The notes under the pieces were generated by a model. It did not search any database, was not told the DNA's origin, and was given only the letters and a program-made list of their open reading frames with translations. From NCBI GenBank assembly GCA_024642705.1, contig JAHEAQ010000037.1, positions 1 to 43,033 of the forward strand: a stretch of DNA of 43,033 nt. Direction: 5' to 3'. The translations under genes were made by a program, and so were the position numbers. The stretch comes from Bacteroidota bacterium (GTDB taxonomy: Bacteria; Bacteroidota; Bacteroidia; Chitinophagales; Saprospiraceae). Of the stretch, positions 16,118-25,873 are shown one piece after another. Positions within the stretch are counted from its first letter, which is position 1; the number at the start of each line of letters is the position of its first letter.

Positions 16118-17161
16118 TTAATCCTGGCGGCTAATTAAAACTACTTTGTCCTCTCCTAAATTATATTGATCTTCTAATCCTCCTTCAACTATGGGTGCCC
16201 TAATTCCGTCCCCCAATTTTTTATTGACAGTTATTATTAATGCTTCATCCCAAAGCCTCATTTTTATAAAATGTGTTATGGTTCTCGCCCCTCCTTCAAC
16301 GATCAATCTGCCAATATTCTTTTCTGAATACAGCCGTTCTAGCAACACATTCAAAAGATCTCCATTATATGGAATTACCCATTGCTCTTTTATTTTCGAA
16401 TTTAAATCTTTTCGTATCTTTTCATTAATTAGGATTGTTTTGAATGGATCTGATAATAAATTAATTTGATTGCTTAATTTATTATTTCTATCCAATACAA
16501 TTCTTAAAGGCGAATTTTTCCCAAACAACCTATTGGTTAATTGGGGATTGTCTATTTCTGCTGTTTTTGTACCAATCAGTATTCCATTAGAATCATTTCT
16601 TAATTTATGGCTCAATATTTTGCTGTAATCGTTGCTCAACCATGTCTGTTCTCCTTTTTTAGCCAAAAACAAATCTTTGGATTGGGCAAATTTGATCGTA
16701 ATGAATGGTCTTTGAAGAAGAATATTTATAGTGAAAGGTAAGATCAATTTTAAGCACTCCTTTTCTAATACATTTTCGATTATTTGGACTCCTCTTTCTC
16801 TTAGAAATTGCAAACTGCTGCCAGACATTTTCGGATTTGGATCTTTGCAGCCAATCACCATTTTTTTAATTTTATTTTCCAAAATCAAAAGTGAACATGG
16901 AGGAGTCTTCCCTTGGATGTTGCATGGTTCAAGTGTGACATAAAGTGTCGAATCTTTGATATACTGAAAATCAATTGGTTTGACACTTTGAATAGCTTCA
17001 ACTTCAGCATGTGGTCCTCCAAAAAAAGCATGGTAGCCTTCACCAATAATTCTATTTTCATACAACAATAAAGCCCCAACATTAGGATTGGTCTTAACTT
17101 GGCCTTTAGCTAATTTTGCTAATTCAATGCATCTTGACATGTACAATTCATGTCTAACCAT
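16118..17161 (-). CDS. ribD: Bifunctional riboflavin deaminase/reductase RibD
   Basis: A 347-residue RibD performing the deamination and reduction after GTP cyclohydrolase II in riboflavin synthesis. The N-terminal deaminase has the zinc ligands HAE (H51) and PCNIQGKTPPC (C80, C89) and the substrate loop TNPNVGALL. The C-terminal reductase domain includes TIKFAQSKDLFLA and RLIVEGGARTITHFI. Its ATG shares one base with the stop of the cysteine desulfurase gene (TGATG), so it is translated by coupling. A TTG one codon upstream is less likely. It is the last gene of the glmM - desulfurase - ribD unit. No FMN riboswitch is seen. Confidence 0.93.
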   Translation of the reverse strand: MVRHELYMSRCIELAKLAKGQVKTNPNVGALLLYENRIIGEGYHAFFGGPHAEVEAIQSVKPIDFQYIKDSTLYVTLEPCNIQGKTPPCSLLILENKIKKMVIGCKDPNPKMSGSSLQFLRERGVQIIENVLEKECLKLILPFTINILLQRPFITIKFAQSKDLFLAKKGEQTWLSNDYSKILSHKLRNDSNGILIGTKTAEIDNPQLTNRLFGKNSPLRIVLDRNNKLSNQINLLSDPFKTILINEKIRKDLNSKIKEQWVIPYNGDLLNVLLERLYSEKNIGRLIVEGGARTITHFIKMRLWDEALIITVNKKLGDGIRAPIVEGGLEDQYNLGEDKVVLISRQD

Positions 17162-18300
17162 CAATTGAAGATTTTATTGATTTTTGCTATGCACTCCTCG
17201 ACCTCCTCTACGGTATTGAAATACGAAAATGAAAATCTAACTGCCCTTCTATCTTCTGGAAATTTTATTGCTGCTAAAACGTGCGAAACTTGTTCCACTC
17301 CCGAAGAACAGGCACTTCCTGCAGAGGCAGAAATTCCAGCTATGTCTAGATTAAATGTCATTAGCTCTGTTTTGGCATTTGCTGGAAAGGAGACCGATAA
17401 TATGGTCGAAATAAAAAAATTAGGGTTTGAATCTTCGATAAAATTAATTTCAGGGAGTATTTTTTTTAATCCTTTCTTAAAATGACTTTTGATAAATTCG
17501 ATCTTTTCAATTTTTTCGGCTCTTTCTGAATCGTATATTTTAAAAGCTAATGATAAGCCAGCAATTCCATGAACGTTTTCTGTTCCACTGCGCATGTTCC
17601 TTTCTTGCCCCCCGCCTGTTATGAATGGATTTATTTTATGGTCTCCATTAATATACATGAACCCGATTCCTTTGGGTCCATGAAATTTGTGGGCTGTCGC
17701 GCTCAAAAAATCTATTTTCAATTCCTGGAGGTCAAATTTTAATTTTCCTATGGATTGAACTGCATCACAATGGAACAAGGCACTATTTTCATGACACAAT
17801 CTCGAAATTGCTTTAAGATTTTGAATTACACCCAATTCATTGTTGATGTGCATTACCGAAACCAATTTTTTTTCTGACCCACTTTTTAGTTCAGCTTCTA
17901 AATCCAAAAGATTGATTTGCCCAATTTCATTTACTTTAAGAATGGATAGACCTATTTTTCCTTCCTTTGATAATTCTAAAGCAGTATTCATAACGCATGG
18001 GTGCTCAATTGCACTTATTATCATTTTCTTTACCCCTAAATCAGAAACTGATTTTCTTAAGATCATGTTGTTGGCTTCAGTGGCACTTGAGGTAAAGAAT
18101 ATTTCTCCGATTGAACTATTTATTAAATTAGCAACAGTTTTTCTACCTTCTTCCACTATAATTCTAGCTTTTCGGCCTGATTCATGAATAGAAGAAGGGT
18201 TTCCATACACATTATGCATCAATTCGGTCATTTTTGAAATGACTTCTGGATGCATTGGCGTAGTTGCAGCATTATCAAAATAAATTCTATTAGAACTCAT
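17161..18300 (-). CDS. Cysteine desulfurase (NifS/IscS family)
   Basis: A 379-residue PLP enzyme that takes sulfur from cysteine as a persulfide for Fe-S clusters and tRNA thiolation. N-terminus YFDNAATTPMHPEV; PLP contacts include H100 (SAIEHP) and D179 (FHCDAVQS); the Schiff-base lysine is K205 in SATAHKFHGPKG; the persulfide cysteine is C331 in SAGSACSSG. The short SxACSSG loop suggests a NifS/IscS-like group I enzyme, though which one cannot be named. It overlaps glmM by 4 nt (ATGA) and ribD by 1 nt. No scaffold gene (iscU/nifU) is adjacent. Confidence 0.93.
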   Translation of the reverse strand: MSSNRIYFDNAATTPMHPEVISKMTELMHNVYGNPSSIHESGRKARIIVEEGRKTVANLINSSIGEIFFTSSATEANNMILRKSVSDLGVKKMIISAIEHPCVMNTALELSKEGKIGLSILKVNEIGQINLLDLEAELKSGSEKKLVSVMHINNELGVIQNLKAISRLCHENSALFHCDAVQSIGKLKFDLQELKIDFLSATAHKFHGPKGIGFMYINGDHKINPFITGGGQERNMRSGTENVHGIAGLSLAFKIYDSERAEKIEKIEFIKSHFKKGLKKILPEINFIEDSNPNFFISTILSVSFPANAKTELMTFNLDIAGISASAGSACSSGVEQVSHVLAAIKFPEDRRAVRFSFSYFNTVEEVEECIAKINKIFN

Positions 18301-19679
18301 GAATTAAGAATTTTCTCGGCTTTCGTTTGCACTTGATCAATAAATTTGCTAGCGGTAATTTCGTCTTTGGCTTCAGCATAAACTCTAATAATAGGTTCTG
18401 TATTTGATTTCCTTAAATGAACCCAAGCGCCATCAAAATGTATTTTTAATCCATCAATTGTATTCAACTCATTATGCTTAAATTCAATTTTTAGTTTCTC
18501 TAGGAGTTCCTCAACATTAGTGGAAGGAGTCAGTTGTATTTTATTTTTAATGATAGTGTACTGAGGATAGGAATCTTTTAATTCTGAAAGTTTCATTTTC
18601 CGATCTGCCAATAAATTTAGCATAAAGGCTATTCCAACAAGGGCATCTCGACCATAATGCAACTTTGGGTAAATGACACCACCGTTTCCTTCGCCACCAA
18701 TTACTGCATTCGTCTCTTTCATTTTGTTAACCACATTTACTTCTCCAACAGCTGCAGCCTCATAAGATCCGCCATGGTGTAAGGTGACATCTTTAAGAGC
18801 AGCTGTTGAAGAAAGATTTGACACCGTATTTCCTTTCGTTTTTCCTAATATGTAATCAGCAACAGCTACAAGTGTATATTCTTCACCAAACATTTCACCA
18901 TTTTCGCAGACAAAAGCCAATCGATCAACATCTGGATCAACACTGATGCCCATATCAGAATCTCTATTCGATACAGCTTCAGAAAGTTCCGTTAAATGTG
19001 CAGGAAGAGGCTCAGGATTATGTGCAAAATTTCCAGTTATTTCTGCATTAATTAAAGTGTAGGTACATCCTAAAGCATCTAAAAGTGGTGGAATAGCCAA
19101 AGATCCTGTAGAATTGATACAATCTACGACAATATCAAACTTTGCTTGAGCAATTTTTTGTACATCAATTAAGTCAAGTTTTAATATTTTTTTGATGTGC
19201 TTATTTATATAGTTTTTGTTCTCAATATATTTACCCAAATTATCAACGGTTGCATATTCAATGTTGCCCTCTGATATGTTTTTCAAAATCTCCTCTCCAT
19301 CGTTCTGAGAAATAAATTCGCCTTTTGAATTCAGAAATTTTAAAGCATTCCATTCCTTTGGATTGTGACTCGCTGTCAGAATAATTCCTGCTGCTGCATT
19401 TTCATAAGGAACCGCAATTTCAACTGTTGGTGTTGTCGACAAACCAAGATCTATTACATCAAAACCCATCATCAAAAGTGTATTTGAAACAATACCAGAT
19501 ACCATTGCTCCAGTCATCCTTCCATCCCTACCAATTACAATTTTTTTAATGTTAGAATTGCTTTTTACCCATTCTGCGAATCCTGCAGTACATTCTACCA
19601 AATCTTGTGCTGTAAGATTACTGCCCGCAGAGCCGCCAATTGTGCCTCTTATTCCTGAAATTGATTTAATTAATGCCAC
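18297..19679 (-). CDS. glmM: Phosphoglucosamine mutase (phosphohexomutase family)
   Basis: A 460-residue phosphohexomutase that converts glucosamine-6-phosphate to glucosamine-1-phosphate for peptidoglycan precursors. N-terminus SISGIRGTIGG; catalytic serine S104 in TASHNP; metal loop DPDVDR (D248, D250, D252); sugar loop GGEGNGG near residues 329-334; phosphate-binding end RKSNTEPIIRVYAEA. The Bacteroidota-type sugar loop differs from the GEQSGH of proteobacterial GlmM, so phosphomannomutase or phosphoglucomutase activity remains possible. First gene of the three-gene unit, with a -7 box 18 nt upstream. Confidence 0.85.
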   Translation of the reverse strand: MALIKSISGIRGTIGGSAGSNLTAQDLVECTAGFAEWVKSNSNIKKIVIGRDGRMTGAMVSGIVSNTLLMMGFDVIDLGLSTTPTVEIAVPYENAAAGIILTASHNPKEWNALKFLNSKGEFISQNDGEEILKNISEGNIEYATVDNLGKYIENKNYINKHIKKILKLDLIDVQKIAQAKFDIVVDCINSTGSLAIPPLLDALGCTYTLINAEITGNFAHNPEPLPAHLTELSEAVSNRDSDMGISVDPDVDRLAFVCENGEMFGEEYTLVAVADYILGKTKGNTVSNLSSTAALKDVTLHHGGSYEAAAVGEVNVVNKMKETNAVIGGEGNGGVIYPKLHYGRDALVGIAFMLNLLADRKMKLSELKDSYPQYTIIKNKIQLTPSTNVEELLEKLKIEFKHNELNTIDGLKIHFDGAWVHLRKSNTEPIIRVYAEAKDEITASKFIDQVQTKAEKILNS

Positions 19680-19697
19680 TATATCTTATTTTTTTGG

Positions 19698-19705
19698 CAA
19701 AGCTA
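19698..19705 (-). promoter_or_regulatory. -7 promoter element of the glmM operon
   Basis: On the minus strand this reads TAGCTTTG, an exact TAnnTTTG match, 18 nt upstream of the glmM ATG. A TTTG lies 25 nt further upstream (19731-19734), wider than the usual spacing of about 19. Confidence 0.45.
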
Positions 19706-19937
19706 TAAATATTGAGCCTATGTAATAGAGCAAAGAACTAAAATTTTACCTATTGAAATGTTTTTATTGATTTGCAACTATGGTAAAAAAAGCAATTTAC
19801 TCAATCCAATAATTATTTGATTAACATTTGGGATATTTTTTGATCTATAATTTTTAGACATTTTAGGTAGGATTTTTATTTCATTTTAATCGAAAAATCA
19901 GAATAAATGGCCTTTCTTTTTTTAAGAATGATATAGA

Positions 19938-21020
19938 TTACACTTTGTAAACGATTGAATTAATATTCATTCCTGCGCCAACCGATGCAAATACAATTAT
20001 TTCATCTTTATTTATAGAATGCGGCTTTAACTTGCCTTTAAGAATCAAATCTAACAATGTAGGAATTGATGCCACAGAAGAATTACCTAATTCTGAAATC
20101 GTCATTGGCATAACATCTTCAGGTATCAATTGTATATCAAATAGATTATAAAATCTTTTCAGGATTGCTTCATCCATTTTCCCATTAGCCTGATGAATGA
20201 GAATTTTTTTGATATCTTTTATATCGATTTGGCATTTTTCAATGCAATCTTTAATTGCTTTTGGAACTGTTTCAAGAGCATATTGGTAAAGTTTTCTCCC
20301 GAACATTTTCAGATAAAGGCGATCCTTAAATTCACAATTAGGATTATAAGATTTATCCATGAAAAGCATTTTTGCATGTTCTATAGTGTCAGATCGCGTG
20401 TTATGTGCAAGGATTCCCATGGGAGAATTACTTTCTTTTGCTTCTAGAATGACTGCGCCAGCGCCATCAGCATAGATCATACTATCAATATCGTGTGGAT
20501 CGCTAATCCTAGATAAAACTTCTGCTCCAATGATCAATACTTTATGAGTATCTCCTGATTTTATATAATAATCAGCTTGGATAACACCTTGTAACCAACC
20601 AGGACAACCAAATGGAAGATCATAAGCAATAGTTTTTGGATTCTCTATTTTTAGATTATGCTTGACTCTTGCTGCTAAAGTAGGCAAAATATCAACTTGT
20701 CTGTTGTCGTTCCTTACATCTCCGAAATTATGAGCAACAATAATATAATCCAATTGCTCTTTATCTATATTAGCATGAGTTATAGCCTCGATTGCTGCTA
20801 ACGTTGCAATATCCGAGGTTAATTGGTTTTTTTGAACATATCTGCGCGCTTGAATAGTAGTTATTGCTTCAAACTTTTCAATTATTTCTTGATTGGATTT
20901 TTGAATTTTTTTTCCGTTTTGGTCATAAAATTCATTAGTTAGAAAGTCTTCATTTTTAATTATTGTATTGGGAATATAACTTCCAGTACCGGTAATTACG
21001 CTGTAGATTTTGGATCCCAT
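19938..21020 (-). CDS. 3-oxoacyl-ACP synthase III (FabH-like thiolase-fold enzyme)
   Basis: A 360-residue KAS III family enzyme with the complete triad: C139 (DLPFGCPGWLQG), H276 (ILIHQANGKMD) and N313 (ELGNSSVASIP). The N-terminus YSVITGTGSYIPN and the YADGAGAVILE segment are typical. It condenses an acyl-CoA with malonyl-ACP. It is longer than housekeeping FabH (about 320 residues), with an insertion early (NEFYDQNGKKIQKSNQEI), so it may be a second, specialised KAS III rather than FabH itself; I give no symbol. It lies 55 nt downstream of the serine hydrolase gene and may be co-transcribed with it. Confidence 0.85.
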   Translation of the reverse strand: MGSKIYSVITGTGSYIPNTIIKNEDFLTNEFYDQNGKKIQKSNQEIIEKFEAITTIQARRYVQKNQLTSDIATLAAIEAITHANIDKEQLDYIIVAHNFGDVRNDNRQVDILPTLAARVKHNLKIENPKTIAYDLPFGCPGWLQGVIQADYYIKSGDTHKVLIIGAEVLSRISDPHDIDSMIYADGAGAVILEAKESNSPMGILAHNTRSDTIEHAKMLFMDKSYNPNCEFKDRLYLKMFGRKLYQYALETVPKAIKDCIEKCQIDIKDIKKILIHQANGKMDEAILKRFYNLFDIQLIPEDVMPMTISELGNSSVASIPTLLDLILKGKLKPHSINKDEIIVFASVGAGMNINSIVYKV

Positions 21021-21075
21021 AATAGTAAGTATTCATTTAAAAAATTAATGCAATAAATAATTGGGGGTCAAATAC

Positions 21076-22890
21076 TTATTCACTTAATTTTCTTTTTGCT
21101 TTAAATGTTCCATTAGGCTGTATAAAATTCACTTCATTAAATTCATTTTTTCCATTGTCTAAAAATTCTAGCTTAAAACCATCCATTATTTTCAATGAAA
21201 ATTTGTTGTCTCCCAAGGATAAAAGTTCGTACTCAGGTTGTCCAGGTACAAATAAGTATAATGTAGTTTTATCCTCTTTTAGATAAATTTTAGCAGTCAT
21301 TCCTCCAATTTCGAATTCACCTAAATATTTTTCAAGAACGGAAACGCCAACCTTTATTTCTGTCTGCTTTTTATCAAATACAATAGGTTCAATTGCAGCT
21401 TCTATTTTTGAGGTAACACTTGAAATTTCACCTTCATTATTTGTTTGGAAATTATATTTAATTCCCAATGAAGAAGAAGTATCTACCATAGCATCTTTGT
21501 AAAGAAATGGCTCGAAGACATCATAAAAAACGTGATTGAGATAAAAAGTCATCAATTTGTATTCTGCAAAAAGGGAATCATTTGAAATATTTATTTTAAA
21601 ATCTCCATATCCAGGGTGATTGTATGTGCCAGTATAATCCGTTAAATTATGTGAGGGCTTTGTGTCTGTTTTTTCGTTAGTTACCACAGCTTTTTCTGCT
21701 TCTTTAGCTTCTTTGATAGCTTTTGCCCTGCTTTCACTCAATTCTTTGTTCCAATCTGTAATTTCGGCACCTAACATTCTATCCGAAATTATATTTCTAA
21801 CCACAGAAGGCACAGCCGAACCATTTTGATTGACCAAGACAACTATTCCTATGCTGTCACTCGGATAAAATGATGAACTTGCTGAAAATCCATCAATGTT
21901 TCCTCCATGTTCTACACGATAATGTCCTTTATAAGAAGAAAGAAACCAACCATAACCATAATTTCCAAAAAATAAATCTGGATGTTCTTTTGAAGGAAGC
22001 CCACTGCCAACTACCATCTGTGAGCTGATTGCTTCAGAGGCATAAGCTTCTGGAATTATTTTTTCACCTTTAAATTTCCCTCCATTTATCCAAGTAATTA
22101 TCCAATTAGACATTTCATTTACGCTGCTATTTATACTGCCAGCAGGAGACATGCCGGCAATATCATAATAGTTAGATTTTTTTATGATACTATCCGAAAC
22201 CAATTCATATCCCAAAGAAGCATCCTTACTTTTTTTGAGTTCATTTATGGATACATTTGATCTTGTCATTCCGAGGGGTTTGAAAAATTTCTCCCTTATG
22301 TTATCTTCCCAAGATTTTCCAGTTATTCTTTCAGCAATCACCCCTTGAGCAAGGAACATGAAATTATTGTAATACCATTGCTTCCTAACTTCAGTGAATG
22401 GTTCTTGAAATTCTATTCTTCTCAACAAACTGTCTTTAGAATTGGTAGGAAATAAATACCATGAAAAATCATGTCTTGGTAAGCCAGTTCTATGGCTCAT
22501 CATATCCTTAATGGTAATTGAATTGTCCATGTCCATATTGAAAAATTTCAATTCTGATATATGCTTTTTAGGGGAATCATCGAGACTTAGCTTTCCTTCA
22601 TCTTGTAAAATTCCTAATATAGACGATGTAAAAGATTTTGTGCATGATCCAATTGCAAATAAAGTGTTAGCAGTTGCAGGCACTTTATTTTCATAATCAC
22701 TAAATCCAAAACCTTTTGCATAAATGATTTTATCTTTTTCTACAACTGCAACGGCATAACCGGCTACATTCCATGTTTTTAAGACTTCATTTAATTCGGC
22801 ATCTACACCTTTTAGTCTTTTGTCAATATCTTGGGATTTTGCATTTATTAGAAACAATAACATTACAAAGGGAAGCAAAATGTATTTCAT
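21076..22890 (-). CDS. Exported beta-lactamase-fold serine hydrolase (class C-like, DUF3471)
   Basis: A 604-residue exported serine hydrolase. The signal peptide is MKYILLPFVMLLFLINAKSQ. The class C/esterase domain has the nucleophile motif SCTKS, preceded by FAIG, the YNN motif (WYYNNFMFLAQG) and HGGNIDGFSA, equivalent to the KTG box. The C-terminal part (TDYTGTYNHPGYGDFKI, then a second EKYLGEFEIGG lobe) is the lipocalin-like DUF3471-type domain. Such proteins are usually peptidases or esterases of peptidoglycan or D-amino acid peptides rather than resistance enzymes. The frame extends to a TTG at 22953, but that lies in a promoter-like element and would put 21 residues before the signal peptide. 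Confidence 0.87.
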   Translation of the reverse strand: MKYILLPFVMLLFLINAKSQDIDKRLKGVDAELNEVLKTWNVAGYAVAVVEKDKIIYAKGFGFSDYENKVPATANTLFAIGSCTKSFTSSILGILQDEGKLSLDDSPKKHISELKFFNMDMDNSITIKDMMSHRTGLPRHDFSWYLFPTNSKDSLLRRIEFQEPFTEVRKQWYYNNFMFLAQGVIAERITGKSWEDNIREKFFKPLGMTRSNVSINELKKSKDASLGYELVSDSIIKKSNYYDIAGMSPAGSINSSVNEMSNWIITWINGGKFKGEKIIPEAYASEAISSQMVVGSGLPSKEHPDLFFGNYGYGWFLSSYKGHYRVEHGGNIDGFSASSSFYPSDSIGIVVLVNQNGSAVPSVVRNIISDRMLGAEITDWNKELSESRAKAIKEAKEAEKAVVTNEKTDTKPSHNLTDYTGTYNHPGYGDFKINISNDSLFAEYKLMTFYLNHVFYDVFEPFLYKDAMVDTSSSLGIKYNFQTNNEGEISSVTSKIEAAIEPIVFDKKQTEIKVGVSVLEKYLGEFEIGGMTAKIYLKEDKTTLYLFVPGQPEYELLSLGDNKFSLKIMDGFKLEFLDNGKNEFNEVNFIQPNGTFKAKRKLSE

Positions 22891-22922
22891 TTTTAATGAT
22901 TTAGAGCTGGTTTGATAAAATC

Positions 22923-22953
22923 TAAAAATACACTTTTTTGAAGAGACTCCCAA
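22923..22953 (-). promoter_or_regulatory. Probable promoter of the serine hydrolase gene
   Basis: On the minus strand a TTG (22951-22953) precedes, with a 20-nt spacer, TATTTTTA (22923-22930), one base from the TAnnTTTG consensus. It lies about 33 nt before the ATG at 22890 and argues against the TTG start at 22953. Confidence 0.35.
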
Positions 22954-23034
22954 TTGTTTTCATATTATATAAGCAAAGCATTTCAAACAGAATTAGTTTG
23001 CTATAGTGATTCGATTTTATAGTTCGAACGATAA

Positions 23035-23069
23035 TAAAAAAAAGGATCCTCCTGTTAGAAAGATCCTTT
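23035..23069 (-). terminator. Terminator of the MFS transporter gene
   Basis: AAAGGATC (23041-23048) pairs with GATCCTTT (23062-23069). On the minus strand the stem is followed by a run of eight T (plus-strand A run from about 23035). It starts 24 nt after the MFS stop codon. Confidence 0.75.
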
Positions 23070-23092
23070 AATTGAAATTTTTATTTTTTTAT

Positions 23093-24313
23093 TTAAGCCG
23101 CTGCTATATCATGTCCTTTTTTCTTGCCTTTCATCCAAAACAAAAGCACTGTGAATAATACAATTAATATCACAGGGAAAAAGTTCATTGTTTGCAAAGT
23201 AGCTTGGCCTGCCGCAAGGGTTAATTCATCTCCTGTTAAACCAGAAGCTGCTGCTTCAGCAGTGTTTGTATCTATCCATTTTCCAATAATAGGTTGCATG
23301 AAATAAGAGGATAACATACCTAATGCTCCTACTACAGACATTCCAAGAGCTCCACTTTTAGGAATGTAATCTGCAATAAAGCCAATCATGTTTGGCCAGA
23401 AATAAGCTACACCTAAAGCAAAAATAATCGCCACCCCATATACTGCTGGCCCTGTTATTGTTGTGAAAAGAAATAATCCTAATGCTGCAAGAATTGCTGA
23501 AATTAACAGAACTCCTGTCGTGTTGAATTGGTGAACTGCATTTCCACCGAAATATCTAGCAACAGCCATTGTTCCAGTTATTAATGCCAATACTAACATA
23601 GGCTGTGCACCACTACTTTTTAAAATAAGCTCGACCCATTGTGTTGGTCCAAATTCTGTTTGGGCTGTGAACCACATACACACAAGCATGAAAATAAATA
23701 ATGGTGAAAACATGGCTTTTAAATTGTCCTTCAGATGCCCTGCTGCTTCCACTTTTGCTTTAGGCCATTTTTGACCCCAGAACAAATAAGCATAAATTAC
23801 AGTAGGAATAAGAATGACCCAAATTTGGGTTTGCCAGCTCATTCCTCCTTTTGTCATAAAAAAAGAAATTAAGCTTCCAATGACAATTCCACCCGGAAAC
23901 CACATGTGAAATCTATTCATCATCTTGCTCATCATATTGCCTTCATAGGTGTCTGCAATCAAAGGATTACAAGCTGCTTCAGTACAACCATTTCCTAATC
24001 CAATTAAGAAAGTAGAAATCATGAGTCCTATATAGGATCCCGCATAGATGGTCATAATTATTCCAATCGCATGGGCAAAAAATGCAAATTGCATTATTCT
24101 CTCTCCACCAACAGTATGGTAAATCAACCCCCCAATTACCATCGAAATAGGAAAGCCGAAAAACCACATTGAATTAATATATCCAAGTTGCTGTGCTGTT
24201 AAGCTCAGTTCAGCTCCCAATTGTGGCAGAATTCCAGCTCTAATACTAAAAGAAAGTGCAGTTGTTATTAGAGCGAAACAACTTGCGTAAAAAAGTCTTT
24301 TGTCATTATTCAT
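23093..24313 (-). CDS. MFS transporter (sugar/nucleoside-type)
   Basis: A 406-residue major facilitator with twelve likely membrane helices, including ASCFALITTALSFSIRAGILP and SMWFFGFPISMVIGGLIYH. The first half contains GNGCTEAACNPLIADTY and the FHMWFPGGIVIGSLI helix, which resemble sugar or nucleoside:H+ symporters of the FHS-like group. The second half has a long loop around WTAQTEFGPTQWVELIL. The substrate cannot be told from sequence alone. It is single, ends in a good terminator and does not form an obvious operon with the serine hydrolase downstream. Confidence 0.83.
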   Translation of the reverse strand: MNNDKRLFYASCFALITTALSFSIRAGILPQLGAELSLTAQQLGYINSMWFFGFPISMVIGGLIYHTVGGERIMQFAFFAHAIGIIMTIYAGSYIGLMISTFLIGLGNGCTEAACNPLIADTYEGNMMSKMMNRFHMWFPGGIVIGSLISFFMTKGGMSWQTQIWVILIPTVIYAYLFWGQKWPKAKVEAAGHLKDNLKAMFSPLFIFMLVCMWFTAQTEFGPTQWVELILKSSGAQPMLVLALITGTMAVARYFGGNAVHQFNTTGVLLISAILAALGLFLFTTITGPAVYGVAIIFALGVAYFWPNMIGFIADYIPKSGALGMSVVGALGMLSSYFMQPIIGKWIDTNTAEAAASGLTGDELTLAAGQATLQTMNFFPVILIVLFTVLLFWMKGKKKGHDIAAA

Positions 24314-24718
24314 AAAAAGTTAGTTTTTGTTTTAATAATTTCAAGCATTTATTGTATTAATTTATTTGGTCATTTGACATCATTTATGATGATAAATTTT
24401 TATTATGAACTTTAAAAATGCATAATGTTTTGAATATACAATAAGATATAACCAATAATTTTATTTCTATTCTTAACAATTATCCGATTTCAGTTTGTTG
24501 AATTTTCTCTCAACGTGATTCATAATTACAAAGCTTTCTTTTTGGAAAGAATGTTTAAGCCCAAATTTTTTATGATAATTTTAATTGTTTACATTATTAA
24601 AATAAGGATATTGAATCCAGTTCTATAGCAAATTATAATATCTTTGATTTTTCAAAAAAAATATTTATTTAGAATTATAAATTTGAATAATTAGTCGATA
24701 TTAAATAATAAGTGTAAA
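24314..24718. other. Intergenic region, divergent promoters expected
   Basis: 405 nt between the divergent MFS and antiporter genes. It is very AT-rich with stops in all frames. I see no exact TAnnTTTG box, no RNA gene and no clear repeat. It must hold two promoters that I cannot place. Confidence 0.4.
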
Positions 24719-25675
24719 ATGGTTTTATCTATTTTTTTGATTTTAATAGGATTTATATTGTTGATAAAAGGCGCAGATTGGATGGTATCTGGCGCTTCTT
24801 CATTAGCAAAGAAACATAATATTTCAGACCTTGCAATTGGGTTAACAATAGTCGCTTTTGGTACTTCCGCCCCTGAACTCGTGGTAAACTCAATAGCATC
24901 ATTTGAGAACCATTCTGATATTGTATTAGGGAATATTATTGGTAGTAATAATTTTAATCTTTTCATCATTCTTGGAATAGTTGCATTGATTTTTCCAATT
25001 AATGTTCAGTCATCAACAGTTTGGAAAGAAATACCGATTTCATTTTTGGCAGCAATAGTATTTTTTTTACTTGCTTACGAAAGAATATTACAAGATGGGA
25101 TGCTAATTTCAAGATTAGATTCCTTCATTCTTTTGGTCTTGTTTTTTGGTTTTCTATACTATGTGTATAGGCAAATGAAAAATGATAAGAGTGAAACTAA
25201 ACCTTCAGACGACAATTTTTCGAATGTAAAAATATGGACATATATTGTGATAGGTCTAGCAGGGTTGATTTTTGGCGGAAAATTGGTTGTTGATAACGCA
25301 GTAGGAATTGCTACTGATTTGGGGGTAAGTGAAAAAATTATTGGTTTAACAATCTTAGCAGCAGGAACTTCTTTACCAGAATTGGTAACATCTGTTGTGG
25401 CAGCACTAAAAAAGAACAGTGATATAGCAATTGGGAATATTATAGGTTCCAATATATTTAATATTTTATTGATTCTTGGTGTAAGTGGATTAATCCGGCC
25501 TATTCAATACAATTCAGCTTTTAATGTTGACATTTATTTATTAGCTGGTGGAACAATTTTTCTTTTTATAGCTATGTTTACTTCAGGCAAAAAAAGATTG
25601 GATCGTTGGGAAGCTATAGTTTTATTAACTGTATTTATAAGCTATACTGTTTATCTGGTTAGCTTAGAATTGTAA
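24719..25675 (+). CDS. Calcium/sodium antiporter (CaCA family)
   Basis: A 318-residue inner-membrane antiporter of the YrbG type, with about ten helices and the two inverted alpha repeats: GTSAPELVVNSIASF with GNIIGSNNFNL in the first half, and GTSLPELVTSVVAAL with GNIIGSNIFNILLILG in the second. These contain the paired glutamates (APE and LPE) that bind the ions. It exchanges Ca2+ against Na+ or another cation. The length is typical. It precedes the CBS gene by 198 nt, so co-transcription is possible but not shown. Confidence 0.92.
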   Translation: MVLSIFLILIGFILLIKGADWMVSGASSLAKKHNISDLAIGLTIVAFGTSAPELVVNSIASFENHSDIVLGNIIGSNNFNLFIILGIVALIFPINVQSSTVWKEIPISFLAAIVFFLLAYERILQDGMLISRLDSFILLVLFFGFLYYVYRQMKNDKSETKPSDDNFSNVKIWTYIVIGLAGLIFGGKLVVDNAVGIATDLGVSEKIIGLTILAAGTSLPELVTSVVAALKKNSDIAIGNIIGSNIFNILLILGVSGLIRPIQYNSAFNVDIYLLAGGTIFLFIAMFTSGKKRLDRWEAIVLLTVFISYTVYLVSLEL

Positions 25676-25873
25676 GAGAATTTAATATAAAATTCCTAAA
25701 AGTTAAGTTTCAAAAATATTTGAAAATTCTAAATTCTAAATTTTTAATTTAATCAATTCCTCCATTTCACTTCTTACTTGATCTTTGGACTGATCTGAAT
25801 CACTTTTTCGATTGATGGAAATCAATATTAATAACTAGAGTTATGCGTAATATTATAGCACAATCTAATCGAA

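Noticed and set aside
22891-22953. Longer serine hydrolase from the TTG at 22953
   Set aside because: The added residues precede a complete signal peptide and the codon lies in the -33 region of the likely promoter.
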